A stretch of DNA of 64,000 bases, taken from assembly GCF_003323715.1 (NCBI RefSeq), contig NZ_QOIN01000048.1, positions 124,001 to 188,000 on the forward strand, given 5' to 3'. The stretch is from Streptomyces diacarni. GTDB taxonomy: Bacteria > Actinomycetota > Actinomycetes > Streptomycetales > Streptomycetaceae. Below, piece after piece: positions 16,513-24,046 of this stretch. A model generated the notes under the pieces. It worked only from the letters and a program-made list of their open reading frames with translations. It was not told the DNA's origin and searched no databases. Both the position numbers and the translations under genes were made by a program. How positions within the stretch are numbered: the first letter of the stretch is position 1; each line of letters starts with the position of its first letter.

Positions 16513-16551
16513 AAAAATAGTTTGCGCCCGCCGTGCGGAGCCTCATAGCCT
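16513..16551 (+). promoter_or_regulatory. wblC promoter with WhiB7-type AT-rich motif
   Basis: AAAAAT at 16513-16518, then -35 TTGCGC (16522-16527), 18-bp spacer and -10 TAGCCT (16546-16551). An AT-rich element hugging the -35 is the known signature of WhiB7/WblC-activated promoters, so autoactivation is expected. Transcription would begin near 16558. Confidence 0.75.
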
Positions 16552-16669
16552 TCCGGACATGGAGAGGGCGGGCCTTTTCGTCTCGTCCCTTCCATGCTCT
16601 ACTCAGTCCTGAACAACTACGGATCGGCCTCGCGGCCGGTCCCCGAGACGCCGAGAGGAGGCGAGACCA

Positions 16670-16945
16670 GTGGCCACGATGAAGACGCAGATCAAACTGA
16701 CTGATCACTCGGTCGTTCGCGCCTGCCTGCTCGGCTCCCGCCTCCACGGCACCGGTGTGTCCGGTGTCGCGCTGGGCGGCAATGAGCGACCGACCCAGGC
16801 ACCCGAGGTAGCAGCACCGGCACGGGCAGCAGTGCCCTTCGCCAGTGGCTTCGCGGCCGACGGTGCCGGCGAGGGACGCCAGAAGACGCAGCGCTACACG
16901 ATGTGGGCCTTCCGTGGGCTCGATCCCTGGAGAGATCCAGCCTGA
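16670..16945 (+). CDS. Upstream ORF (leader peptide) of wblC
   Basis: 91 codons from GTG 16670, preceded 8 nt upstream by a strong GGAGG, so it should be well translated. The product has no recognised domain; it ends in an aromatic/charged stretch with two Trp codons (TMWAFRGLDPWRDPA). The stop at 16943-16945 lies inside the left arm of a hairpin, 26 nt before an intrinsic terminator. In WhiB7/WblC systems translation of an upstream ORF controls read-through into the gene. Its role is therefore probably regulatory rather than enzymatic. ATG 16679 is an alternative start. Confidence 0.7.
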   Translation: MATMKTQIKLTDHSVVRACLLGSRLHGTGVSGVALGGNERPTQAPEVAAPARAAVPFASGFAADGAGEGRQKTQRYTMWAFRGLDPWRDPA

Positions 16946-17013
16946 TCGGCGAGATCAGGTCGGCACCTTCCAGGGCCGCGGAACCCACACCGGGATCCGC
17001 GGCCCTTCTGTTT
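16925..17013 (+). terminator. wblC attenuator: intrinsic terminator with mutually exclusive antiterminator helix
   Basis: Terminator: AGGGCCGCGGA (16972-16982) pairs perfectly with TCCGCGGCCCT (16996-17006), then TCTGTTT. Competing helix: CCCTGGA (16925-16931) pairs with TCCAGGG (16969-16975), taking the base of the terminator's left arm and enclosing a CCTGATC/GATCAGG hairpin (16941-16959). CTGG/CCAG (16927-16940) could in turn block that helix. Confidence 0.75.
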
Positions 17014-17077
17014 GCCCCGACCGGCCACCAGCCGGACCGACCAACAACAGACACACGACAGACAGGAAGAACCGACA

Positions 17078-17446
17078 GTGCACACCGAGACGCACCCCAA
17101 CCCGTTGCGCCCCGCGCCTTCTCTGCCGCCTGATGCCACCACGGAGGACTCCTTGAACGCCCCGCTGTTCACGCTCACCGAGCTCGACGACGCGATCGAC
17201 CGTCTCGGCGTCGACGTACCCTGCCGCTCCTACGACCCGGAGGTCTTCTTCGCCGAGTCGCCGGCCGACGTCGAGTACGCGAAGTCCCTCTGCCAGACCT
17301 GCCCGCTGCGTGAGGCCTGCCTCGCCGGCGCCAAGGACCGCCGCGAGCCCTGGGGTGTCTGGGGCGGCGAGCTGTTCGTCCAGGGCGTCGTCGTTCCGCG
17401 CAAGCGGCCGCGGGGGCGTCCGCGTAAGAATCCGGTGACGGCATGA
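17078..17446 (+). CDS. wblC: WhiB-family Fe-S regulator WblC (WhiB7 orthologue)
   Basis: 122 residues. The four cluster cysteines are C49, C72, C75 and C81 (spacing CxxC-x5-C), followed by the sigma-factor-contacting GVWGGE turn and the C-terminal AT-hook RGRPRK (112-117) that marks WhiB7/WblC among Wbl proteins. The family binds primary sigma factor region 4 and AT-rich DNA beside the -35 to switch on resistance to ribosome-targeting antibiotics. GTG 17078 follows AGGA by 10 nt; longer in-frame starts fall inside the attenuator. It is preceded by its own promoter, leader ORF and attenuator. Confidence 0.93.
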   Translation: MHTETHPNPLRPAPSLPPDATTEDSLNAPLFTLTELDDAIDRLGVDVPCRSYDPEVFFAESPADVEYAKSLCQTCPLREACLAGAKDRREPWGVWGGELFVQGVVVPRKRPRGRPRKNPVTA

Positions 17447-17802
17447 GCTCCCACCGTCACGGCTCGGCCGCCCGCCGCACGGCGGCTGCCGGAACGATCG
17501 ACAACCCGTCGGCGCTGGACCCCCGTATGCGCCACCTCACGAAGCAGGATCCGACGATGACATCCACTCGCGAGATCACCGCCCACTCCCACTCCGATGC
17601 GACGCTCGTGCGTCAGGACAGGAACCGCGACATGCAACTCATGCCAGAAAGCCTGGCGAGGGTGCACATACACGACAGGCTGAGGGAGGCGGATTCGGAG
17701 CGGCGGGCGCTGCGGCTGCGGACCGCCCGCCGCCTCCAGCGCCGGGCCGAACGGGCCACCCTCAAGGCGCGGCGTGCGCTGGCCATGGCCGTCATGCAGT
17801 GA
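17443..17802 (+). CDS. Hypothetical protein translationally coupled to wblC
   Basis: 119 residues starting at ATG 17443, overlapping the wblC stop by ATGA. I do not recognise a family. The N-terminal 40 residues are Ser/Thr/His-rich; the C-terminal half is an Arg/Ala-rich amphipathic helix (residues about 75-118) with Leu at regular spacing. The overlap argues it is made with WblC and could be a partner, but that is inference. ATG 17557 would give an 81-residue protein starting MTSTREI. A strong terminator follows. Confidence 0.6.
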   Translation: MSSHRHGSAARRTAAAGTIDNPSALDPRMRHLTKQDPTMTSTREITAHSHSDATLVRQDRNRDMQLMPESLARVHIHDRLREADSERRALRLRTARRLQRRAERATLKARRALAMAVMQ

Positions 17803-17824
17803 CCACGCGTCGACCCCTCTGTGG

Positions 17825-17854
17825 GAAGAGCCGGGGCTTTCGCCCCGGCTCTTC
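17825..17854 (+). terminator. Intrinsic terminator of the wblC transcript
   Basis: GAAGAGCCGGGGC and GCCCCGGCTCTTC form a perfect 13-bp stem with a TTTC loop, 22 bp after the last stop codon. Confidence 0.85.
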
Positions 17855-17875
17855 GCCGTTGCGGGCAAGCCTCAA

Positions 17876-17946
17876 GCGAGAGGGGCGCACCTGCGCGAGG
17901 GGCGCGCCTGTGTGGTGGGCGCGCCCGTGCGAGGGGGCGTCTGCGC
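17876..17946. repeat. Four degenerate ~17-bp repeats in an intergenic gap
   Basis: Units resemble GCGAGGGGCGCGCCTGT with several differences each. They lie between the wblC terminator and the 3' end of the ABC1 kinase gene. Confidence 0.5.
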
Positions 17947-18032
17947 GACCGACGTGGCTGCCGCGGTGACTCGGCCCCATGAGAGGCGGCCTCCGAGTAG
18001 CCGGCCCTGGGAGTGGGGCCCGTCGCCGGTGC

Positions 18033-19640
18033 TCACGATGCGGCTTCGGACGGCTCCGCTTCATCGGGATCGACGGGCTCGACGGACTTGGTGGGCTTGG
18101 TGGGCTTGGTGGGTTTGGCGGGCTCGACGGGCTCGATGGGCTCGACGGGCTCGATGGGCTCGACGGGCTCGATTGTCCCCGTCGCCTTCGCGGTATCCAG
18201 CACCTCCGCGGTTCCGGTGGAATCCGCCGTCTCCGCCTGCTCGGCGGTCTCCGCCGTCTCCGCGTGCGCGGCGGTTTCGGTGGGGCGTGTGGGCGGGGGT
18301 GGCTGGTCGGTGGGGGCGAAGCCGGGGACCCAGGTCGCCATGTCGTCGCGCATCCGCACCGTGGCGCCCAGTTGGCACAGCACGCCGATGGTGCTCAACG
18401 TCACCCGGTGGATGAGCAGGTAGGAGGGGGGCAGGTTGAGCTGCCGGCCCAGCTGGTGGGCGGGCGAGCGCGGGTCGGCTATCCGGGCCGCCTGCCCCCG
18501 CATCCACTCGCGGTCGAAGGTGAACTCGGGGGCGTTGGCGGGCTCGATGATGGGCGTCAGGTAGTCCCGTATTTCTTCGGGGTCCAGCGCGATCCGCTCT
18601 TTGACGAACCCTTCCTCGCGCAGCAGCTCGTAGGCGGTCTCGGCGTCGCCGTCGAGTATCAGCCGCAGCACGGTGCCGATGGTCGGCGGGAGCCCTTCGG
18701 GCAGCCGGTCCACGGTGCCGAAGTCCATCACTCCGAGCCGCCACTCCTCGGGCGCGGTGCTGCCGCCGGTCACCAGCCGGAAGTTGCCCGGATGCGGGTC
18801 GGCGTGCAGCAGCCCGGTACGCATGGTCCCGGAGAAGAGGAAGCGGCTCAGCAGTTGTCCGGCACGGTCGCGCTCTTCCTGGCTGCCGCCGGATATCACC
18901 TCGGAGAGCGGTGTGCCCGACAGCCACTCGGTCACCAGGACCCGCTCGCCCTGGTGGACGACGTCGGGTACGACCACGTCCGGATCGTCCGTGAACTCCT
19001 GGGCGTAGGTGTGCTGGGCCTCCGCCTCGAGACCGTAGTCCAGCTCCTCGGTCACCCGCTCGTGCATCTCGGTGATGAGCGGTTTGATGTCCATGCCGGG
19101 GATGAGGGGGCCCAGCAGGCGTGCGAAGCGTCCGAGTTGGGCGAGGTCGGAGGCCAGGGCCTCGCCCGCGCCCGGGTACTGCACCTTCACCGCGACGTCG
19201 CGTCCGTCGTGCCAGACGGCGCGGTGCACCTGGCCGATGGAGGCGGCTGCCGCGGGTTTGTCGTCGAACTCGGCGAACTGCTCCCGCCACTGTTCTCCCA
19301 GCCGCTCCGCCAGGATCGCGTGCACCGTGGCGGCGGGCATGGGCGGGGCGGCTTCTTGGAGGCGGGTCAGCGTGGCGCGGTAGGGGCCGGCCAGCTCGTC
19401 GGGGAGCGCGGACTCGAAGACCGAGAGCGCTTGGCCGAACTTCATCGCGCCCCCCTTCAGCTCTCCGAGCACCTTGAACAGCTGCTCGGCGGTGCGCTGT
19501 TGCAGCTCCTGGCCGACCAGGTCGGCGGAGAGGCCGCCGAGGCGCTTGCCCAGCCCCCAGGCGGAGCGGCCCGCGAAACCCAACGGCAGGGCGGCCAGTT
19601 TGGCCGTACGTGTCACCGCCTTGCGGGGAAGATCAGTCAT
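18033..19640 (-). CDS. ABC1/UbiB-family protein kinase-like protein
   Basis: 535 residues. Family motifs are in order: MKFGQALS (KxGQ helix), AAASIGQVHRA, VAVKVQYPG (ATP-binding Lys), EELDYGLEAEAQ, LLHADPHPGNF (catalytic loop) and MDFGTVD (metal-binding Asp). Members are atypical kinases/ATPases, often tied to isoprenoid quinone metabolism; the target here is unknown. ATG 19640 follows GGAGGGG by 3-5 nt. It lies 53 nt downstream of the ThiF-like gene on the same strand, probably one operon. The last 60 residues are a Glu/Thr/Pro tail of micro-repeats (EPVEPIEPVEP, then KPTKPTK). Confidence 0.88.
   Translation of the reverse strand: MTDLPRKAVTRTAKLAALPLGFAGRSAWGLGKRLGGLSADLVGQELQQRTAEQLFKVLGELKGGAMKFGQALSVFESALPDELAGPYRATLTRLQEAAPPMPAATVHAILAERLGEQWREQFAEFDDKPAAAASIGQVHRAVWHDGRDVAVKVQYPGAGEALASDLAQLGRFARLLGPLIPGMDIKPLITEMHERVTEELDYGLEAEAQHTYAQEFTDDPDVVVPDVVHQGERVLVTEWLSGTPLSEVISGGSQEERDRAGQLLSRFLFSGTMRTGLLHADPHPGNFRLVTGGSTAPEEWRLGVMDFGTVDRLPEGLPPTIGTVLRLILDGDAETAYELLREEGFVKERIALDPEEIRDYLTPIIEPANAPEFTFDREWMRGQAARIADPRSPAHQLGRQLNLPPSYLLIHRVTLSTIGVLCQLGATVRMRDDMATWVPGFAPTDQPPPPTRPTETAAHAETAETAEQAETADSTGTAEVLDTAKATGTIEPVEPIEPVEPIEPVEPAKPTKPTKPTKSVEPVDPDEAEPSEAAS
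18090..18175. repeat. Micro-repeats encoding the Pro-rich tail of the ABC1 kinase
   Basis: TTGGTGGGC-type 9-bp units (about 18090-18117) abut GGGCTCGACGGGCTCGAT-type 18-bp units (about 18120-18172). Both keep reading frame. Confidence 0.7.
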
Positions 19641-19693
19641 GCGCCCCTCCAACTCCACTGACAGCTCGATCGAGACGGCACCGAGGACGACGG

Positions 19694-20794
19694 CTACCCC
19701 GTCATTGTCGCGTGCGGGTGGCCGTTCGCGGAGCCCGCGGGTGGGGCGCTCACGGAAGCGGCACCGCATGGACACTCGGGATGCGCGGTGAACTCTTCCG
19801 TGGCCGGCAACAGGTGGGGCAGAGCGAAGCGCAGGCGATATCCCACCGCGCACGCGCCGTCGCCGTCGAGATAGCCGAGGGCGTAGGAGGCCGTGGCCCC
19901 GGCGACCATCGTGGCCAGCGCGGTGTCGCAGGCGGGGACCCCCGTGCGCCGCCTGCTCGCCGTCCGCCACTGGCCCACCAGCATCGGCCAGCTCGGCTCC
20001 CGCTCGGCCCTGGCGCGCGTCATGCAGTCCGAGCAGGGCGAGGATCCTGGCAGCACCAGTGGCCCGACCACGCCGGTGGCCTCCACCACACCGCCGTACA
20101 CATGTGGGGTCCGTGCGGACAGGAACCGCTCGGCGATCTCCGGGTCCGGGGCGTAGGCGTCCAGCCCGTCGCGGGGCGCGATCACCACCAGGTCGATGCC
20201 TCCTCGCGCGGTGCTCTTCCAGGCGCGCGACTCCCGCACCGCGCCGCGTGCTGCCACATCGCGACGCGTTCCCACCTGGTCCGCCGGGAGTCCGCCCGGT
20301 GCCGTGTCCCACTCCTCGACCACTCCGCCGTCCACGACGTCGACCTGGCCTACTCCGGCCGCCGCCAGTGTGGCCGCCACGGCGGCTCCCACGCGGCCCG
20401 CTCCCCGTACCTGGACGCGGGCCTCGCGGCGGGCGGCGAGACGGCGGACCGCGCCGCCGGGCTCGCGGTGGACCACGGACAGGGAGGCGAGGTCGGGCCG
20501 TAACCGGTCGGTGACGCTCGCGGAGGCGGCGCGGTCGGCTGTCGCGTCGTCCAGCACCCCCGCCGAGGCGAGTCGTTCGGTCAGCTTGCCGGGGGTTTGG
20601 GGCGCGAGCCCGAGCCTGTGGGCCTCCTGCTGGAGGCGCTCCATGCTGCGGGTGCCGTCCATCAACTCCATGAAGGCGGCTGTGGCGTCGCTCATCGGCC
20701 CCAGGAGGACGGCGTGCGCGGGTGCCACGCCGTACTGCACCGTCTCCCTGTCGCGCCAGCCGCGGCGCAGAGCGGGTTTGATCATCGGATGCAT
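19694..20794 (-). CDS. ThiF/E1-like adenylyltransferase-fold protein with a possible RRE-like N-terminus
   Basis: 366 residues. Residues about 15-90 look like a small winged-helix domain of the PqqD/RiPP-recognition type (LMDGTRSMERLQQEA). The rest is an E1/ThiF Rossmann domain: VRGAGRVG nucleotide loop, VDVVDGGVV, QVGTRRD. Structural-zinc cysteines appear as CSDC and, near the end, CPCG. Such proteins occur in thiazole/oxazole peptide clusters, but no precursor or YcaO gene lies nearby, so function is unassigned. ATG 20794 follows GAGGAG by 6 nt. It probably forms an operon with the ABC1 kinase. Confidence 0.75.
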   Translation of the reverse strand: MHPMIKPALRRGWRDRETVQYGVAPAHAVLLGPMSDATAAFMELMDGTRSMERLQQEAHRLGLAPQTPGKLTERLASAGVLDDATADRAASASVTDRLRPDLASLSVVHREPGGAVRRLAARREARVQVRGAGRVGAAVAATLAAAGVGQVDVVDGGVVEEWDTAPGGLPADQVGTRRDVAARGAVRESRAWKSTARGGIDLVVIAPRDGLDAYAPDPEIAERFLSARTPHVYGGVVEATGVVGPLVLPGSSPCSDCMTRARAEREPSWPMLVGQWRTASRRRTGVPACDTALATMVAGATASYALGYLDGDGACAVGYRLRFALPHLLPATEEFTAHPECPCGAASVSAPPAGSANGHPHATMTG

Positions 20795-20986
20795 GCTGAC
20801 TCCTCGAAGTCGGAACGAAATGGGACGAAACAAGACAGGACGGGATGAGAGGGAACGGAGCTGAACGAGACGGGGCGGGGCGTGCGGGCAGGGCAGCCCA
20901 GGGCCCCGTCGTCGTTCGGCGGTGTCGATCACTTTCGTCGACCGACCCCGACAGCATGCAGCCGACCGCCGGATCGGTGCGCTGAG

Positions 20987-21023
20987 TTATCCACAGGCGC
21001 CCGTGTTAGTCGTACAAATACGG
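20987..21023 (+). promoter_or_regulatory. Copy B of the shared 37-bp element
   Basis: Reads TTATCCACAGG, six variable bases, GTGTTAGTCGTAC, then AAATACGG. TTATCCACA equals the consensus E. coli DnaA box. It sits between the divergent ThiF-like and YgjP-type genes, ending 41 bp before GTG 21064. Confidence 0.7.
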
Positions 21024-21051
21024 GGCGCTGACTTCCTCCGTCGTCAGCGGG

Positions 21052-21057
21052 TAACGT
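21052..21057 (+). promoter_or_regulatory. -10 box TAACGT for a leaderless start
   Basis: TAACGT, 6 nt, then GTG 21064. A CTGAC(T) -35-like sequence lies about 18 bp further upstream. Confidence 0.6.
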
Positions 21058-21063
21058 CGAGGC

Positions 21064-21639
21064 GTGCCCGTCGACCCGCTGAACAGCACCAGCCGCACCA
21101 GCCCGAGCGCGGTCGAGGTGCGCCGCAGCGCGCGCCGTCGCCGTACGGTCTCCGCCTACCGGGAGGGAGACCGCACGGTCGTGCTCCTTCCGGCCCGCAT
21201 GACGGCCGACGAGGAGAAACGCTGGGTCGGCGTGATGCTCGACAAGCTCGCGGCGCAGGAGAGCCGGCGGATGCTGGACGACGGCGATCTGGCCCGGCGC
21301 GCGGCGCAACTGTCCGCGCAGTATCTGGACGGGCACGCCTGCCCCTCCACGGTGCGCTGGGTGACCAATCAGAACACCCGCTGGGGGTCGTGCACCCCGG
21401 CCGAGGGCAGTATCCGCCTCTCCCACCGGCTCCAGGGCATGCCCGAGTACGTCCTCGACTACGTACTCCTCCACGAGCTGTCGCATCTGCTCGTCCCCGG
21501 GCACGGCCGGCGTTTCTGGCGGCTGTTGGAGGCGTATCCGCGCACCGAGCGGGCGCGTGGATATCTGGAGGGCGTCGCTGCGGCGGAGCGGCTGCCGCAT
21601 CTGCCCCTCGCCGGGGGCGAGGAAGAGGGCGTCACCTGA
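21064..21639 (+). CDS. YgjP/DUF45-type zinc metalloprotease
   Basis: 191 residues. The family signature TRWGSC is followed by the zinc site HELSHLLVPGHGRRFW (HExxH plus a third His in GHG). The N-terminus is Arg-rich and basic (RRSARRRRTVSAY). YgjP-like proteins are cytosolic SprT/WSS1-related zincins of largely unknown substrate; kinship to SprT hints at DNA-protein adduct repair, which is inference only. GTG 21064 is supported by the leaderless -10. It diverges from the ThiF-like gene across the shared element. Confidence 0.85.
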   Translation: MPVDPLNSTSRTSPSAVEVRRSARRRRTVSAYREGDRTVVLLPARMTADEEKRWVGVMLDKLAAQESRRMLDDGDLARRAAQLSAQYLDGHACPSTVRWVTNQNTRWGSCTPAEGSIRLSHRLQGMPEYVLDYVLLHELSHLLVPGHGRRFWRLLEAYPRTERARGYLEGVAAAERLPHLPLAGGEEEGVT

Positions 21640-21717
21640 CCGTGCCGGCGGGAGGGGGAGTGGGGCGGGGCCTGTTTCGGATCTGGCAGCCGGCCCGTCA
21701 CCCAGCTGCTCTCCGTC

Positions 21718-22296
21718 TCACACGTGCGAGTTCGGATGCTGGGCGGAACGGAGGGCCGCGGCCGTCTGCCGGGCGAGCCGCACCACGGACTCGTCGGCCA
21801 CCTCGGCGACCTCGTCGAGGCCGACCCAGCGAAGCTCCAGTGACTCGTCGCTGATCGACTCCACAGCTCCCGCGGGGGCCAGGGCCGCGTACTGGACATC
21901 CAGGTGCCAGGCGCACGGAGTGTGGTGCCTGTCGAGTCTGAGGGGGCCGCCGGGCAGCAGCGTCAGGCCCGTGATCCCGGACTCCTCCGTGGCCTCCCGC
22001 AGCGCGGCGTCGGCGAGCGTGGCGTCCTCGGGTTCGCAGTGGCCGCCCATCTGGAGCCACATGCGCAACTTGCGATGCAGGGTCAGCAGCACTCTGCCGC
22101 CGTCCGGCTCGACGACCAGGGCGCTGGCCGTCAGGTGCCCGGCGGAGCACGCCTTCCACATGCCGTCCGGGTGCGTGGCCAGGTGGCGCAGGTAGTCCTG
22201 GCGCAGCTGCTCCTGCTCGCTGTCACCGTCGAGACCGCGCCACCTGGTCAGTACCTGCTCCGCGTCGGCGCGGAGAGCGTCAGGCGCCGCGCTCAC
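21718..22296 (-). CDS. Nudix hydrolase
   Basis: 192 residues. The Nudix box reads GHCEPEDATLADAALREATEES with the REATEES catalytic helix intact. The substrate cannot be inferred. The start GTG 22296 overlaps the stop of the upstream zincin gene (GTGA), so the two are translationally coupled. It is convergent with the YgjP-type gene, with 78 bp between. Confidence 0.88.
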   Translation of the reverse strand: MSAAPDALRADAEQVLTRWRGLDGDSEQEQLRQDYLRHLATHPDGMWKACSAGHLTASALVVEPDGGRVLLTLHRKLRMWLQMGGHCEPEDATLADAALREATEESGITGLTLLPGGPLRLDRHHTPCAWHLDVQYAALAPAGAVESISDESLELRWVGLDEVAEVADESVVRLARQTAAALRSAQHPNSHV

Positions 22297-23879
22297 CGCT
22301 TGCCCTCGTCCTCTCCGCCCTCGGAACCGCCCTCGGAGCGACCTTCGGAACCGCCCTCGGAACCGCGTCCCGAGCCGCCCGGGGAGTCGCCCTCGTCCTT
22401 GCCGTCCGCCTCGCCGCGGCGCGGGCCCTTGCCCTCTTCCGCCGTTTCGGAGCCGCCATCCGCAGTGTCGGTGCTGTCGGTGCCGGTCCCCGCGGCCGCG
22501 GCGCCGAGGATGCGGTCGAGCTCGGAGAAGTCCGGCTGCTCGCGGTGCACGAAGGCGTCCGGGTCGTCCAGGTCGGCTGCGGTGGGCAGCATGTCCGGGT
22601 GCTCCCACAGGGCGTCGCGCCCCTCGGAGCCGCGCGCGTCGGCCAGCGAGGCCCACAGTCGGGAGGCGTCGCGCAGCCGTCGGGGGCGCAGCTCCAGGCC
22701 GATCAGCGTGGCGAACGTCTGCTCGGCGGGGCCACCGGAGGCGCGCCGCCTGCGCAGCGTCTCGCGCAGGGCCGAGGCCGACGGGAGGTGCGGTTCGGCG
22801 GCCGTGTGCACGACCGCGTCCACCCAGCCCTCCACGAGCGCCAGCGCGGTCTCCAGCCGGGCGAGCGCGGCCTTCTGCTCGGGGCTGTCCTCGGGCTGGA
22901 ACATGCCCTGCTGCAGTGCCTCCTGCAGCTCCTCGGGGCGCTGCGGGTCGAGCTGGCCGACGACGTCCTCGAGCTTGGCCGTGTCCACCTTGATGCCCCG
23001 CGCGTACCCCTCCACGGCGCCGAAGAGGTGCGAGCGCAGCCACGGCACGTGGGCGAACAGCCGCTGGTGGGCCGCCTCCCGCAGCGCGAGGTAGAGCCGC
23101 ACCTCCTCCTGCGGGATGCCCAGGCCCTTGCCGAAGGCCTGGATGTTGACCGGCAGCAGGGCGGCCTTGCCCGCCGGGCCCAGGGGCAGGCCGACGTCGG
23201 TGGAGCCGACGACCTCGCCCGCGAGTACGCCGAGGGCCTGCCCGATCTGGGTGCCGAACATGGCGCCGCCCATGGAGCGCATCATGCCGAGCAGCGGCCC
23301 GGCCATGGCCTGCATCTCCTCTGGCAGCACGCTGCCCATGGCGGCGCCGACGCGCTCGGCGACGGGGTCGACCAGGTCCTTCCAGACCGGGAGGGTGGAC
23401 TCGACCCACTCGGCGCGGCTCCAGGCGACCGCCGTTCCGGAGCCGGACGGCAGCGAGGTGACGCCGTCCAGCCACAGGTCGGCCAGTCGTACCGCCTCCT
23501 CGACGGCCGCGCGGTCCTGCGGGCCGACGGAGGAGTCCTTCGAGCCGTCCTGCGCGCCCGCGGCGACGGTCTGGCGGGCGATGTCCTTGGCCATGTCCCA
23601 GTTCACCGGGCCGCCCTCGTAGGAGAGCATCTGGCCCAGCTTCTGGAAGGCCGCTCCCAGGTCGCTCGGGTCGAACTGGCCCTGCTGGCCGCCGCCCAGC
23701 GAGCCGAACATCGCAGCGAGTGGGTTGTCGGCTCCGCCGGAGCCGGGGCCGCCGCCGAAACCGAACGGGTTGGGCGTGCCGCCGCCCGGCTGCTGGCCGC
23801 CCTCCGGCTTCTTCTTGCCGTCGTCCCCGTCCTCGGGCTCCTCGGGAGGTACGCCGAATCCGAATGGGGTGTCACTCAC
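22293..23879 (-). CDS. Zincin-like metallopeptidase (DUF2342 / TIGR03624-type)
   Basis: 528 residues. The conserved core includes GTQIGQALGVLAGEV, the putative zinc helix REAAHQRLFAHVPW, and VEGWVDAVVHTAA, as in the actinobacterial family sometimes called F420-biosynthesis-associated hydrolase. The biochemical role is unproven. The N-terminal 75 residues are Gly/Pro-rich (GTPNPFGFGGG) and the last 60 are Ser/Gly/Glu repeats. I chose GTG 23879 (VSDTPFGF) because GAGGAAA stands about 6 nt upstream; ATG 23945 also fits but has a poorly spaced site. Confidence 0.82.
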   Translation of the reverse strand: MSDTPFGFGVPPEEPEDGDDGKKKPEGGQQPGGGTPNPFGFGGGPGSGGADNPLAAMFGSLGGGQQGQFDPSDLGAAFQKLGQMLSYEGGPVNWDMAKDIARQTVAAGAQDGSKDSSVGPQDRAAVEEAVRLADLWLDGVTSLPSGSGTAVAWSRAEWVESTLPVWKDLVDPVAERVGAAMGSVLPEEMQAMAGPLLGMMRSMGGAMFGTQIGQALGVLAGEVVGSTDVGLPLGPAGKAALLPVNIQAFGKGLGIPQEEVRLYLALREAAHQRLFAHVPWLRSHLFGAVEGYARGIKVDTAKLEDVVGQLDPQRPEELQEALQQGMFQPEDSPEQKAALARLETALALVEGWVDAVVHTAAEPHLPSASALRETLRRRRASGGPAEQTFATLIGLELRPRRLRDASRLWASLADARGSEGRDALWEHPDMLPTAADLDDPDAFVHREQPDFSELDRILGAAAAGTGTDSTDTADGGSETAEEGKGPRRGEADGKDEGDSPGGSGRGSEGGSEGRSEGGSEGGEDEGKR

Positions 23880-24046
23880 GGGTTTCCTCGGCTCTGTCTC
23901 GTCGGACGGTTCTTGTGGTTCCGGGACGGTCTGCGTGTCGCGCATGTCCTGGGTGCGATCTGCGAGCTCTGCCCCCAGCCTAGACACCAGTCAGGCAGGA
24001 TGGAGCCTGCGCACCTCGTACCAGAAACAACCACTGGAGACGCCCG

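Larger units (their letters stand above)
16371..16669 (+). other. Gene-free 299 bp: wblC promoter region and 5' leader
   Basis: It holds the palindrome at 16482-16504, the WblC-type promoter at 16513-16551, and about 110 nt of leader with a small CGGCC/GGCCG hairpin before the leader ORF. I see no other gene. Confidence 0.7.

Noticed and set aside
20811..20875. Purine-rich GGACGAAA-like stretch upstream of the ThiF-like gene as a tandem repeat
   Set aside because: Units are too irregular in length and sequence; it is a strand-biased stretch rather than a clear repeat.
23880..23987. Longer N-terminus for the zincin gene from ATG 23945 or 23987
   Set aside because: The ribosome sites are poorly spaced and the extra residues are polar filler; GTG 23879 has GAGGAAA about 6 nt upstream.
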